Position numbers and translations under genes: made by a program. This document shows, one piece after another, positions 54,601 to 64,000 of a DNA stretch of 64,000 nucleotides. The DNA is from Amphiduros pacificus (taxonomy: Eukaryota > Annelida > Polychaeta > Phyllodocida > Hesionidae). The stretch is from assembly GCA_949316495.1 (NCBI GenBank), contig OX439012.1:25218666-25282665 (forward strand), given 5' to 3'. The number at the start of each line of letters is the position of its first letter. The stretch's first letter is position 1. Below the pieces are notes generated by a model. The model did not search any database. It was not told the origin of the DNA and saw only the letters and a list, made by a program, of their open reading frames with translations.

Positions 54601-57600
54601 GCGAAGTGCCATGTGACCTCGATGCCCCTTTACTGGAGTAGAGTGGTGATATATGTAAACATATACTGTATACAGAGAAAAATTCGCGCCTAGTTATTTT
54701 AGCGCCATCGCCATTTTCGACAGGTTCGCGCCGTTTTATTTTCGCGAATTTTGGATTTCTAGTACATAATATTTTTAATTGCGTTTTAAATGATAAATAA
54801 AGGTATTTACCCAATATTATTGGTCTGTTATTTCGAAACGCTTTGTTTTGACTTTGTTCTCACTGATTCCAATTATCAGCGTTCACAGTTTTGCGTTTCG
54901 TCATTGTCTCCACTGCTTTGAGTCGTGTCTTCCCTGTTGACAGAAATGCTTTCACACGTGGATCGAATTTATTTGCGTTTTAAATGATAAATAAAGGTAT
55001 ATACATAATATTATCACAAATTACGCTTTGCAGGTCAAGAACAGAACAAAACCATCCATTCATTTAACATGCATTACGCAATACTAGCGTGAAAGCATTT
55101 CTGTCAAAAAACGGAAAGACACGACTCAAAGCAGTAGAAATAACGAAAATCAGACATAGTGGATCGATTTTAATTGTGTTTTAAATGATAACTAAAGGTA
55201 TTTACCCAATATTATTATCACAAAATACTCTTTGCAGGTCGAGAACAGAACACCCATTTATAACATGCATTACGCAACACCTGGTCGCAATTTTGAAATG
55301 CGGAAGTGACGGGAAGAGGCTCTTGTTTTTAGCGCGAAAACGATTGTTAACTTCCTTTTTGACAGAAATGCCTTCACACGTGGATCAATTTTAATTGCGT
55401 TTTAAATGATAAATAATGGTATTTACCCAATATTATCACAAATTATGCTTCGCAGTTCGAGAATTTATCAATGAAGTAAAACGTAAATATCATGTACGTG
55501 ACGTCGCGGTAATTCACGTCCGCAACACGAGGAGAAGGCAGGGATCCATCATTGCGCAATATATTAATATTTCAATGCGTGTTGATAGACTCCAATTGTT
55601 TTCGCGCCAAAAATAAGAGCTTGTCCCCGTTACTCCCGCTTTTTAACATGACGACCTCGTATTTGGTATCAAAATGACCGGGAGAGTCCCCTCTTCAATT
55701 TCGCGTCCATTTAATTTCGCGAATGACGTCCTGGCGCGAATTAACGCGAAAATAAAAAGGTCGCGAAAATTTGTCTGTATACAGTATTTCTGTTTAAAAT
55801 GCTGTGCTGCTCCATCTGAGAAGATGTCTACTTCCTTCAGGGGTTCTGACTGCTTGGCTTGCACCTCATCAATCACAGTCTCTATCATGGTGGCAGCCGT
55901 ATACTTGTCATGGGACAGGTTGTCTGACACTACAGCATATGATGATGTGTTCTCCTGGGTCCAGGCCACTGAAGTGAAGATGGTCGCCTGCTTGTGGGTC
56001 CAGTGGCCAGACTGGATCTCATCCTGCATCATGATGGAGGCATTCTCGCTGAAGTCGAGCTGCAACACCGCATGCTGGGGCTTGGGTGCAGAGTACATTG
56101 TGTGGAATGCTGCAGCCTGCTTTGATTTGATGAAGCAGTGTGTCTTGAAGGCTGGCAGCTTCTCCGATAGCACTGTCAAGGCATCCTGAACTGTGCCAAA
56201 CCTCTGTACTTTCTCTGGCTGACCCTCAGAGTTGCGGATCCACTCCAACCACTTGACGTTCTCCCCTAACTGCATCTCATCGACAGCACCGCTGAGGCTC
56301 TCCAGGCTGACAGTGTCTCTGCATCCATCACACTTGCCAAGCATGCACTCTTCACTTGTGGTGTCACAGGACAAATCCTGAAGCAGTTCAGAATGTGTGT
56401 TTGGTATGCCTTGTACATGCAGCATGCCTTGGAGCAGGTAGTCAACATTCTCGTGGTACTGGCAGACACACACGTGAGGCATCTTGTCCTTACACAGCAC
56501 CACATCTGGCCGCAGGGACTTGAACCGGGTCAGGCCGATGGCGTCCTCAGGAAACTCTTCCTTGTAGAGTGTGAAAGCCTCTGCGATTGACATCTGTAGG
56601 TACCTGCGCTGCTCACGGACCTTGGAACCATCGCGGATGACAGTGATGCAGTCCTTTCTCCCAGGCGCCATCCAGCTGATGTCACTTCGAAGATAGAAGT
56701 CCTGAACCCTGGTCTGCACCTCATCGAGAAGTCTGTTGTGGGCTGGTGTGGACGGAATGGGGACTGCCAGTTCTTCATCTGTAGAGTGGGATCTTTCAAA
56801 CAGCGTCTGGACAACTTTCCGGAACTTCCGTGGGGACTCTGGAAGGGCAGAGCTGGCTCGCTTCACTGCTCGGCTAAGACTAGATGCGGATCTGTATGGC
56901 TCCCCGGGCTCCCGAGCTGGTGGCGTACTTGCACTGGTGTCTGCTGGTTTCTTGTTGGCTCTCCATCTTCTCATCTCCTCTCTGTGCTTTAGTCTGGATG
57001 CCTCAGGGTTGGCTGCTGCTCTTGACTTGCGCTTGTTCTGTGTTTCTGCTTCCATGCAGTCTCTCCCATCTCGGCCTTCTTGCGCTCCCTGTAGCGACGC
57101 TGCTTCTCAGCTGCACTGAGGCCCATGGTATTTTTCAAAAGTAGTTGGTCTTGATAAGAATGATGTTTAACACTGGAACACTGAATGAGATATGATGGTC
57201 TCATCTTCTGGGTGGACATTTTACCATGCCAGAGATGTCACAAAGATTGACATGTTAGAATGACCATTAGCATATCAGGTGTAGACACAATGGTGATGCC
57301 ACAAATTGCACCTAAGAAAAATAGACATGTTAGATTAACCCCTGGCCAATAGAGACTGAAGATGTCACAAAAAATGACATGTTAACTTTATGCCCTCAAT
57401 ATGTATGGCATGTGCAACTTCTACATGTCCTTGTGAAAACACTAGGCAGTAGGCACCAGTCGATGTCCAGGGGAGGGGTGGCTTCCTAGCAACTTCTACA
57501 TGTCCTTGTGAAAACACTAGGCAGTAGGCACCAGTCGATGTCCAGGGGAGGGGTGGCTTCCTAGCATGGCTGGAACAATGGAAGTAACAATATGTCAGAA

Positions 57601-60600
57601 AAGATGTGGCAAGTGGCAGGGTGAGTTCCAATATGTACAGTCTAAGTGTAAATCAGAATAATCCCTTTTCATAATTCCACTTTTGGAAAGAAGAGTCGGT
57701 GTCATTTTTTACTGTGCTTTAGCGGTACCAATGTAGTGTGTGTGTGAGATCTGTCTAATGATTGGCATGTTAATTATATGTGTTAGAAGTATTAGAAACA
57801 TGATTTATAAATTATTTTTATTCTATAGTTTGTTTCTAGGACAAATATTGTGAAACAGAATATATAAAACAAACCATTTATTAAAAGTATCCATACTGAA
57901 AAATGATTAATGACTAACATGTGTGAGTCGGTTACCATGATTGGTAACCGACTCACACAAAAATAACTTTTTTTCTAAATATTTTTTTTTTTAACTCATG
58001 ATGCTACTCAATCTGCATATACAAAAGCTTTCTTTCAGACAATATCAAGTCTTACAGTCTAAAACATTTTTTGTGAGAAAAACTTTTAGCTGTTTTTGGT
58101 AACCGACTCACAAGTAACGGACTCACAAACCACTAAATTATAAAAAGCTCATTTTTACACCAAAATCATCAACAATTTGCATTTTGAGTGAAAACTTTGT
58201 TAGAGGGATGTTTAAATGTTGTTAAAATACAATGAAGTAAATTTCTTTGTCATTATTAGGATAATAGCAATATTTTAAAATATGATGCACAAATGTTGAT
58301 TTCCGCACAATCATGGGCTCTAAAGGTCTTCTATCTTCTAACTACCATAACTTTTTAACTAATCAACTTATAATAAAAATAAAAAGTGTTCTAGAAACTA
58401 GAAAGCAATTACTATGCAATGCCATAAAGAAGTCTTTTTATGCATTTGAAATTTTTATGTTGATGTTAACCATGGCTTGACCTGGCCCAGGAGTCAGATA
58501 AGGCTTAGGAACATGGGCAATTAATAATAAACGCAAAATTGATCTTAGCGTCAAAACTATAACACTTGGTAGAATATTTATTTGTGTATTTTAAGCCAAA
58601 GATATTAATTATATCGCTTTTAATTATTATCGTTTATAGCACTCCATCGGCCGTAAATCATCGTGATAATATTGGGTAAATACCTTTATTTTTCATTTAA
58701 AATGCAATTAAAATCGATCCACGTGTGAAAGCATTTCTGTCAAAAAGGGAAGACATGACTCAAAGCAGTGGAGACTGACGTAAAGCAAAACTGTGAACGC
58801 TGATAATTGGAATCAGTGAGAACAAAGTCAAAACAAAGCGAGAGAGTCCCCTCTTCAATTTCGCATCCATTTAATTTCGCGAATGACGTCCTGGCGCGAA
58901 TTAACGCAAAAATGAAAAGGTCGTGAAAATTTGTCTGTATACAGTAGTTGAAAGCACGGATCCACTATGCACCATAGACTAAATATCTCTTTTTGCAATT
59001 GAAAAAGGTATTCAAGGAGTAGTTAGACCCTAAACACCAGAAAGGTAGTCATCAGGTGTCCAGAACTTTCTGGTATACCAGAAACTGATATTGTTGGGGA
59101 GTTATCTGATCAGAATGCTCTTGCTTGCCGTCGCATTAGCATCAATAAAGATGGTGTCAGAACTCCCATCAATCCCTTTTATCACTTTTGAAACAACGCA
59201 GCTACGATTGGATATTTGAACACAAAAGTTTATATATATATTCCAAGCCCACTGCGTTCTTTCAAATATGGTCATGGCTCAGATAATTGTAAAGGTATCT
59301 CAAGATGTCCAAAATGCACTCGCCAGCACAGGAATGAAAATTGTGAAACTCGCATTTTTAAATGCAACAATTGTGAAGGTGAAAAGAAAGAAACCAACTA
59401 AATTTTGTATCTCATAACTTGGGAGAATATTATAAATCATTTACAATAGAAAATTGAAACTTGCTTTGGATAAATCTCATGATATATATCGCTCCTGGGC
59501 CTGATCAAATTCACTAGCAAATCCTTAAACATCTCCCTGATCAATCACTTGGGCATCTTTTATATATTTTTAATAACATTAGGGAAAGTGGTAATTTTCC
59601 TCCTTCATGGAGTGAAGCCACTATCATTCCCATTCACAAAACTGGCAAAGACTCATCAGATTCAAATAATTATTGTCCCATTGCTTTAACAAGTTGGATT
59701 TGTAAAGCAATGATACGAATGATTAATGAGCGTTTAGTTTGGCTTTTAGAAACTGCAGCTTTAGAAAAACTTGAAGTACTATTGACCATCAGGTACGTTT
59801 AGAAACATTTATTTGAGAGGGTTTTATAAAAGGCGAGCATGTGGTTAGTATATTTTTTTTATTTAAGATTATTTACAAATATTGATTTTATAAACATTTA
59901 TGTTTTTACCATTTTTAGGCACTGAATAACCTTAGTGGTTGATGTGCCTCTAGGTAAACATTCATTCATTCATTTATTGCTTAGTTAAGGTGGTTGGAAT
60001 GCTCTCTCAAACAGAATGCCCTCATGTAAAGTAGGTACAATGGATCCCCTGATTTGTAGAATAGGCATCTGAAATTGAAAATATAATTTTTGTGTCATTC
60101 AAGTACCTACCATACAAACAGATTTAATTATATTTCATTACTTAAAATGGAACAAAAATATTCCAAATTTAAAATAAAGTTATATTTTATAGAACAGGAT
60201 ATATACATACCATTTTTGTTGAATAATATCATGAATAAAAAGGCATTTACTCAATAGTTATGCAAGCCTTTTGCCCTGCTGACCAGAGTCCAACTGTCAA
60301 CATTGAATGCATAATCACATGACTATCTCTTGTGTAAATATTCCAACTTCCTGTTTTCAGAGAGAGGCACACAATCTCATTATCCAGAGACCTTGTCAAT
60401 GGCAATTAACAGATACGCTTTAATGTGTTTTGTTACAATTGTGATTTGAGAAAACACCTTACAATGAATTTGATCTCAAAAATATCCTAAAAATTACATT
60501 TACAAAAAAAAATAACATTGAAGTAAACAATATTAACTATAAAGTGTCTATCCAGTATTACATATATTAAGCTCTTGATCAGTTTCAACAAGCGTGGGTC

Positions 60601-63600
60601 AGTCACAAAGATATATAAGATGTGTGTGAAGTGTTTTGTTAGCAATATACTGTGTCACCAACACACAATATTCATGTAAAAACACAATATAATGTGCAAG
60701 TGAGAGAGGTGGATCACAAATGTTGAAACTCAAGCAGTGATGTTGATGGTTTAGGTGCAGGCCAAGAACCAGGATGGGTTTGGACCTCTATCGGAGATGG
60801 TCATGTACAGACCTGGCTCAAACCGCTACTGTCAACGCAACCCTCGCTGGAGATCCAGTTATGGTTTGTTATTTCAGTTACTTCTGTTTTTGTATGACAC
60901 TTTCAACTTTAAGCCTAATCTTAAGAATTTCTAACTGTAATGCTAGGGGCCGAGAATATGATATTAGACATGATAATGAAAGGAGGATGAGACGGGTATA
61001 TGATTAAGTCTGCCATCATGCCAACATGACTAACATTGATTCTCAGCTACCATTTGATCAGATTCCTGGTTAGATGCTGGATTACTTTCAAGCTATTAGA
61101 AAGGTTTTATATATATCACATTATTCCTCTTAATTAAACAGTACCAAGACTCGTTCCTGTGTACCTTTCCTTGGAAGCGGTGGAAGAGACAGATACAGAT
61201 TCAGACGTGAGGCTACTGTGGGCTCCTGTTAATGCAACTGATGAAAGGAGAGCAGTTACAGGTGAGGCTGGTGATGAAAGGAGAGCAGTTACAGGTGAGG
61301 CTTGTGATGGAGAGCAGTTACAGGTGAGGCTGGTGATGAAAGGAGAGCAGTTACAGGTGAGGTTGGTGATGAAAGGAGAGCAGTTACAGGTGAGGTTGGT
61401 GATGAAAGGAGAGCAGTTACAGGTGAGGCAGTAGATATGAATGGAGAGCAGTTACAGGTGAGGCTGCAGATATGAATGGAGAGCAGTTACAGGTGAGGCT
61501 GCAGATATGAATGGAGAGCAGTTACAGGTGAGACTAGATATGAATGGAGAGCAGTTACAGGTGAGGCTGTAGATATGAATGGAGAGCAGTTACAGGTGAG
61601 GCTGTAGATATGAATGGAGAGCAGTTACAGGTGAGACTAGATATGAATGGAGAGCAGTTGCAGGTGAGGCTGCAGATATGAATGGAGAGCAGTTACAGGT
61701 GAGGCAGTAGATATGAATGGAGAGCAGTTACAGGTGAGGCAGTAGATATGAATGGAGAGCAGTTACAGGTGAGACTGCAGATATGAATGGAGAGCAGTTA
61801 CAGGTGAGGCAGTAGATATGAATGGAGAGCAGTTACAGGTGAGGCAGTAGATATGAATGGAGAGAGAGCAGTTACAGGTGAGGCTGCAGATATGAATGGA
61901 GAGCAGTTACAGGTGAGGCTGTAGATATGAATGGAGAGCAGTTACAGGTGAGACTAGATATGAATGGAGAGCAGTTGCAGGTGAGGCTGCAGATATGAAT
62001 GGAGAGCAGTTACAGGTGAGGCAGTAGATATGAATGGAGAGCAGTTACAGGTGAGGCAGTAGATATGAATGGAGAGCAGTTACAGGTGAGACTGCAGATA
62101 TGAATGGAGAGCAGTTACAGGTGAGGCAGTAGATATGAATGGAGAGCAGTTACAGGTGAGGCAGTAGATATGAATGGAGAGAGAGCAGTTACAGGTGAGG
62201 CTGCAGATATGAATGGAGAGCAGTTACAGGTGAGGCCGAGGATGGAGCTGGTGATGAAGGAAGAACAGTTACAGGTGAGGCTGTAGATGTTTATTTTACT
62301 ACTCCCCCATATTTTGAAATTGTGTTGTACCTTTTCACTGTGGTGATCCAAAGGTTGTGGTCTCTATTCCCGGTCAAGCCTGAGGTTGTGCCAGAAGGGT
62401 TATCCAGTTGTCCTGCTAAATCTGTGACCACGTGTTGTCATGCCAAGGACCATGACAATTCAGCCATTCAATATGGGATGATTGTTTTACAGGATACCTT
62501 GTAATGTACACGGAGTCTTGGTACATTAATGAGCATAGAAACTGGAGAGCTATATATGTGCAGCACCCGCAGACCAGCACTGTCATAGACCAACTCAACA
62601 ATGGCACTCTCTACTACATCTGGGTATGAATACATTTCAATGACAATTTGTAGATTATACTGAGAGGCACACTTCAAGCATTTTGGGTAAAATTCTCCAT
62701 GAACTAATGAGATAATAAATTAATGAGATAAGGTATATTCTTGTGACAAGTTTTAATCCCTGGCCGTGGTTATCATTTGACTGCTGATATTGATGTTTGA
62801 CACTCTTTATGCATTCTGTCTTTCTGTTTCAAATTAATTTTGATATTATATATACTCATTGCCAAATCTACCCTTCAAAACCGGACCTCTTTCTCATATC
62901 AGTCCCTGTCACCAAAGATAAAAAGGTGCGCTCCGGATCGGCAGCAGGTCATGACTATTAATAGAAATCTGGCCGAGTGATTGGTGACAGAATAAATGAA
63001 AGATTCATTCAAAATCTTATTGGTTAGAGTCTCAGTCAGCTAAGTGATTACTGGTCGTGACCTGAAATTGGTCAATTCTGATTGTATGATATCAAAGATG
63101 AATATTTTAGTGGGCGAGACTCCCATGCATGACTGGACATGGTGGTCTCGATTTCGAACGTTAAAACAGGGCAATGACAGCAGAGGTAGTGGGAACTACC
63201 AATGTTCTGCAGTTTGTGATGTCAAGGATATCCACAGATTTGAGTTTTTAGCCAGATGAATGTTTCACAGTGTAGGAGGTCTCGAGTTTCCTGTTTTGTT
63301 TTTCATATATTTCATTTATTTTTATTTCCGACAAGGTAAATTTAAACATTTATAGAAGATCCAAATTAAGCTGCCAGCCAGGCCCTTCAATTAAAAGGCT
63401 ATTCCTTCAGGTCAGTTTATCAAGATGGTGACAACTACCAATGTTATGTAGAAAAGTCCAGACAGTGCTTAATACCAGCAAAATACGGTATACCACAGAC
63501 CCAGGGTAAATACAAAGTTGAGGTCTTTTTTAGGCTTTGCACAGTTTTAATTATATTATGATTATACCTGATCTTGGGTGAGGTGAAATACTGATTGACC

Positions 63601-63782
63601 AAAAAAAAATATATCCTTGTCGAATCACTGAATGAACACACCCTTTCTTCTCCTCAGAAATATTCTTCACAGAGATCTCTCATTTTCAGGTGGAGGCATT
63701 AAATCGTCATGGTGTTGGTCCTGAATCGGAGAGGATGAAATACAAACCTGGCCCAGAGTCTGAAAAATATCTGCAATTCTAA
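45671..63782 (+). CDS. Secreted protein with two fibronectin type III domains
   Basis: Exons: 45671-45725, 46025-46135, 46383-46528, 60761-60863, 61142-61261, 62493-62623, 63690-63782, all with GT-AG borders and matching phases (1, 1, 0, 1, 1, 0). The product is 252 residues. The first 19 residues (MDLMYIILSSICLLHSISG) form a signal peptide. The first FN3 domain runs VPSAPLNPEIAI, MVVWETPERPNAETL, YYVRYTVEEY, to KNQDGFGPLSEMVMYRPG. The second runs VPRLVPVYLSLEAVEE, VRLLWAPVNATDE, GYLVMYTESWY, to LNRHGVGPESERMKYKPG. No transmembrane segment follows. FN3 pairs usually serve extracellular binding; the partner is unknown. The donor after exon 4 (ATG then GTTTGT) is the least certain. Intron 3 is 14.2 kb and hosts most transposons of the right half. 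Confidence 0.85.
46100..46410 (+). repeat. Duplicated exon 2-intron-exon 3 border of the FN3 gene
   Basis: The end of exon 2 (ACCCCAGAGAGACCTAATGC, then AGAAACCCT) recurs twice inside the intron, near 46204 and 46325. A copy of the start of exon 3 (CAGAATACTATGTTTGGTAC) recurs near 46247. The filler (AATATCAACTGAACCATATG) is repeated as well. The copies lack clean donors or carry changes, so they look like unspliced exon debris. Confidence 0.85.
46529..47107. other. Start of FN3 intron 3
   Basis: It contains CCGTATTTTCTCGAAAATAGG near 46785, a motif typical of some MITE ends, and a G run near 46840. No complete element could be delimited. Confidence 0.35.
47108..47433 (+). mobile_element. 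tRNA-derived SINE
   Basis: The head GGGCCATGGCGCAGTTGG, the B-box region and the body are present. The tail contains a duplicated CTGAAATAATGTTGAAA. Confidence 0.9.
47434..47825. other. FN3 intron 3, unassigned
   Basis: No gene or repeat was recognised between the SINE and the Pogo-like array. Confidence 0.4.
47830..52745 (-). pseudogene. Tandem array of about four broken Pogo/Tigger-like transposase copies
   Basis: The first copy starts at 52742 with KRKCQTYNSSFKLKVVELA (CENP-B/Tc5-type helix-turn-helix). Next come KVFDWVTEQCHSRF, FMERHGLVIHFRTKITQHLP and then WNMDKSPVQFDMP with the first catalytic Asp, followed by KTTGHEKTHFTAVLGQ. The C-terminal part has IPSGLTSVLQPLDVSINKPF, typical of the DDE_1 family. 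The segments recur head to tail: landmark spacing is 1330-1341 bp between the first two copies and about 1130-1135 bp to the third, which lacks most of the DNA-binding part. Each of the three copies spanning LRQK to GYLLDQ has the same TAA stop there, so amplification followed inactivation. No intact frame remains. Confidence 0.85.
52912..53177 (+). mobile_element. tRNA-derived SINE, 5' truncated
   Basis: It starts at GTTCCTCTGTGGTGATCC, keeps the B box (GGGTTTGATTCCCGGCC) and ends in CCCAAACAAAC. The A box is missing. Confidence 0.9.
54005..57126 (-). pseudogene. Transposase gene of element B, interrupted by a nested MITE
   Basis: It begins MGLSAAEKQRRYRERKKAE at 57126, then shifts frame near 57060 into KSRAAANPEASRLKHREEMR. 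The main frame has a cysteine-rich segment (HVCVCQYHEN, then C-x5-C-x4-C-x2-C), QLDFSENA (D about 334 of the frame from 57055) and FSDGAAQHFKQK (D about 414). It is then cut by the insertion at 54664-55786. The downstream part resumes near 54660 and ends with KNILFVCPEPQVTMAGTHMR and SDAQKEVLAKYTTK at 54005. The third Asp region (GKGAVDGIGG in copy A) is not visible in this copy, so it is probably lost near the insertion. Confidence 0.8.
54664..55786. mobile_element. About 1.1-kb MITE with TACTGTATACAGA ends, nested in transposon B
   Basis: The left end TACTGTATACAGAGAAA is inverted at the right as TTTGTCTGTATACAGTA, consistent with a TA target duplication of the Tc1/mariner type. Inside, TTTTAAATGATAAATAAAGG followed by TATTTACCC recurs at about 54778, 54975, 55170 and 55398. 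TTCGCG-rich stretches fill both ends. There is no coding sequence. Confidence 0.85.
57413..57566. repeat. 75-bp direct duplication within transposon B
   Basis: Two nearly identical copies of a segment containing GTAGGCACCAGTCGATGTCC, between the transposase start and the right subterminal repeats. Confidence 0.9.
58660..58946. mobile_element. Partial copy of the TACTGTATACAGA MITE
   Basis: One end (TTTGTCTGTATACAGTA) and the adjacent TTCGCG-rich part match the right end of 54664-55786. The internal ACCTTTATTTTTCATTTAAA is the shared motif in inverse orientation. It lies 172 bp outside transposon B. Confidence 0.8.
59040..59820 (+). mobile_element. Jockey-like LINE remnant
   Basis: First comes ORF1-type sequence, ETDIVGELSDQNALACRRIS. 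A gag-like zinc-knuckle segment follows, YGHGSDNCKGISRCPKCTRQ then HRNENCETRIFKCNNCEG, in which the first CxxC is missing. After a large deletion comes reverse-transcriptase sequence: APGPDQ, SGNFPPSWSEATIIPIHKTG and SNNYCPIALTS. Several stops make it inactive. Confidence 0.75.
59821..60760. other. End of FN3 intron 3, nothing recognised
   Basis: A+T-rich sequence up to the acceptor TTTAGGTGCAG of exon 4. No gene or repeat could be supported. Confidence 0.45.
61240..62290 (+). repeat. 32-35-bp minisatellite made from the end of FN3-gene exon 5 and its 5' splice site, about 30 copies
   Basis: Exon 5 ends GATGAAAGGAGAGCAGTTACAG before GTGAGGCTG. The array repeats this exon end and donor, first exactly (GATGAAAGGAGAGCAG) and later as GATATGAATGGAGAGCAG. 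Nearly every unit keeps TTACAG then GTGAG. Unit length changes with GCTGTA, GCAGTA or ACTA linkers. The exon frame stays open through the first several copies, to about 61434. Confidence 0.93.
62335..62466 (+). mobile_element. SINE fragment in FN3 intron 5
   Basis: It matches the middle of the common SINE (CTGTGGTGATCCAAAGGTTG, TAAATCTGTGACCACGTG, GCCAAGGACCATGACAATTC). Head and tail are missing. It abuts the minisatellite. Confidence 0.8.
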
Positions 63783-63873
63783 TGTTTTAAAGTCTTCTCA
63801 TGTTAAACTTAACATAATGAAAACATGGTGTTATATTGGTTTAAATTGAATTCATTTTTTAATGTTTCCATGT

Positions 63874-63879
63874 AATAAA
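63874..63879 (+). terminator. Polyadenylation signal of the FN3 gene
   Basis: AATAAA, 92 bp after the stop codon at 63780-63782. Confidence 0.7.
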
Positions 63880-64000
63880 GTTTCATGAAAACATGCAGGA
63901 ACACTCAATATATCATGTATGAAAGAGTTGATAATGATGTGAGTCTGTTTTGCTTTAAAATATATTTGTGTCATTGTTGTTTAATCAGACACGTTACCAC

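Larger units (their letters stand above)
53303..58488 (-). mobile_element. DNA transposon B with DDD transposase, both ends present (Sola-like?)
   Basis: GGGCCAGGTCAAGC at 53303-53316 is inverted at 58475-58488. AGGA flanks both ends (53299-53302 and 58489-58492), a 4-bp target duplication. Subterminal repeats of GGTAACCGACTCACA (GTAACC at 53318, 53486, 53683 and 53699) lie on the left. On the right are an inverted copy near 57922, direct copies near 57943 and 58098, and GTAACGG near 58114. The 4-bp duplication, the G-rich ends and the three-Asp transposase agree with the Sola superfamily as I remember it. The element is 5.2 kb including a nested MITE. Confidence 0.85.

Noticed and set aside
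54664-55786. Intron of the transposase gene
   Set aside because: It has inverted terminal repeats with TA borders and a sister copy elsewhere, and lacks splice borders at its ends.

Overview
The window is animal nuclear DNA. It is A+T rich, with GT-AG introns, AATAAA signals, tRNA-derived SINEs, CR1- and Jockey-like LINEs, several DNA-transposon families and very many tandem repeats. The SINE tail, ending in CCCAAACAAACAAA, is of a kind I associate with molluscs, so a mollusc or other lophotrochozoan is the best guess. This is an inference, not a proof.

Layout. Four host genes can be assembled exon by exon with matching phases. (1) Positions 2492-6551, minus strand: cytidine deaminase (CDA), three exons visible, the rest beyond the left edge. 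(2) Positions 9067-25975, plus strand: NOC2L, the nucleolar complex protein 2 homolog, 18 exons and about 791 residues. CDA and NOC2L are divergent, with start codons 2.5 kb apart. (3) Positions 40850-42807, minus strand: 3' part of a DUF4806-like gene with two suspicious homopolymer frameshifts. (4) Positions 45671-63782, plus strand: a small secreted protein with two fibronectin type III domains (7 exons, 252 residues), split by a 14.2-kb intron full of transposons.

Between and inside the genes: 27.4-38.1 kb holds a DDD-transposase element, a CR1-like LINE with an esterase ORF1, SINEs, and a 1.9-kb transposon with perfect terminal repeats and target duplication that carries an ING-type PHD finger. 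47.8-52.7 kb is a head-to-tail amplification of a dead Pogo/Tigger-like transposase. 53.3-58.5 kb is a second, fuller DDD-transposase element with intact ends and a MITE nested in its gene. 59.0-59.8 kb is a Jockey-like LINE remnant.

The most striking pattern is shared by the host genes. Many minisatellites start exactly at exon 3' ends, and their units contain the end of the exon plus the 5' splice site. This is seen at CDA exon 3 (51 bp x 12), NOC2L exon 7 (74 bp x 33, no indels), NOC2L exon 10 (about 90 bp x 4), NOC2L exon 11 (65 bp, 2-3 copies), and fibronectin-gene exons 2 and 5. Three other NOC2L introns carry arrays that begin at or near the donor. These arrays multiply authentic-looking 5' splice sites next to the real one, and I know of no described system that explains so many in one locus. 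No LTR retrovirus-like or Polinton-like element was recognised.
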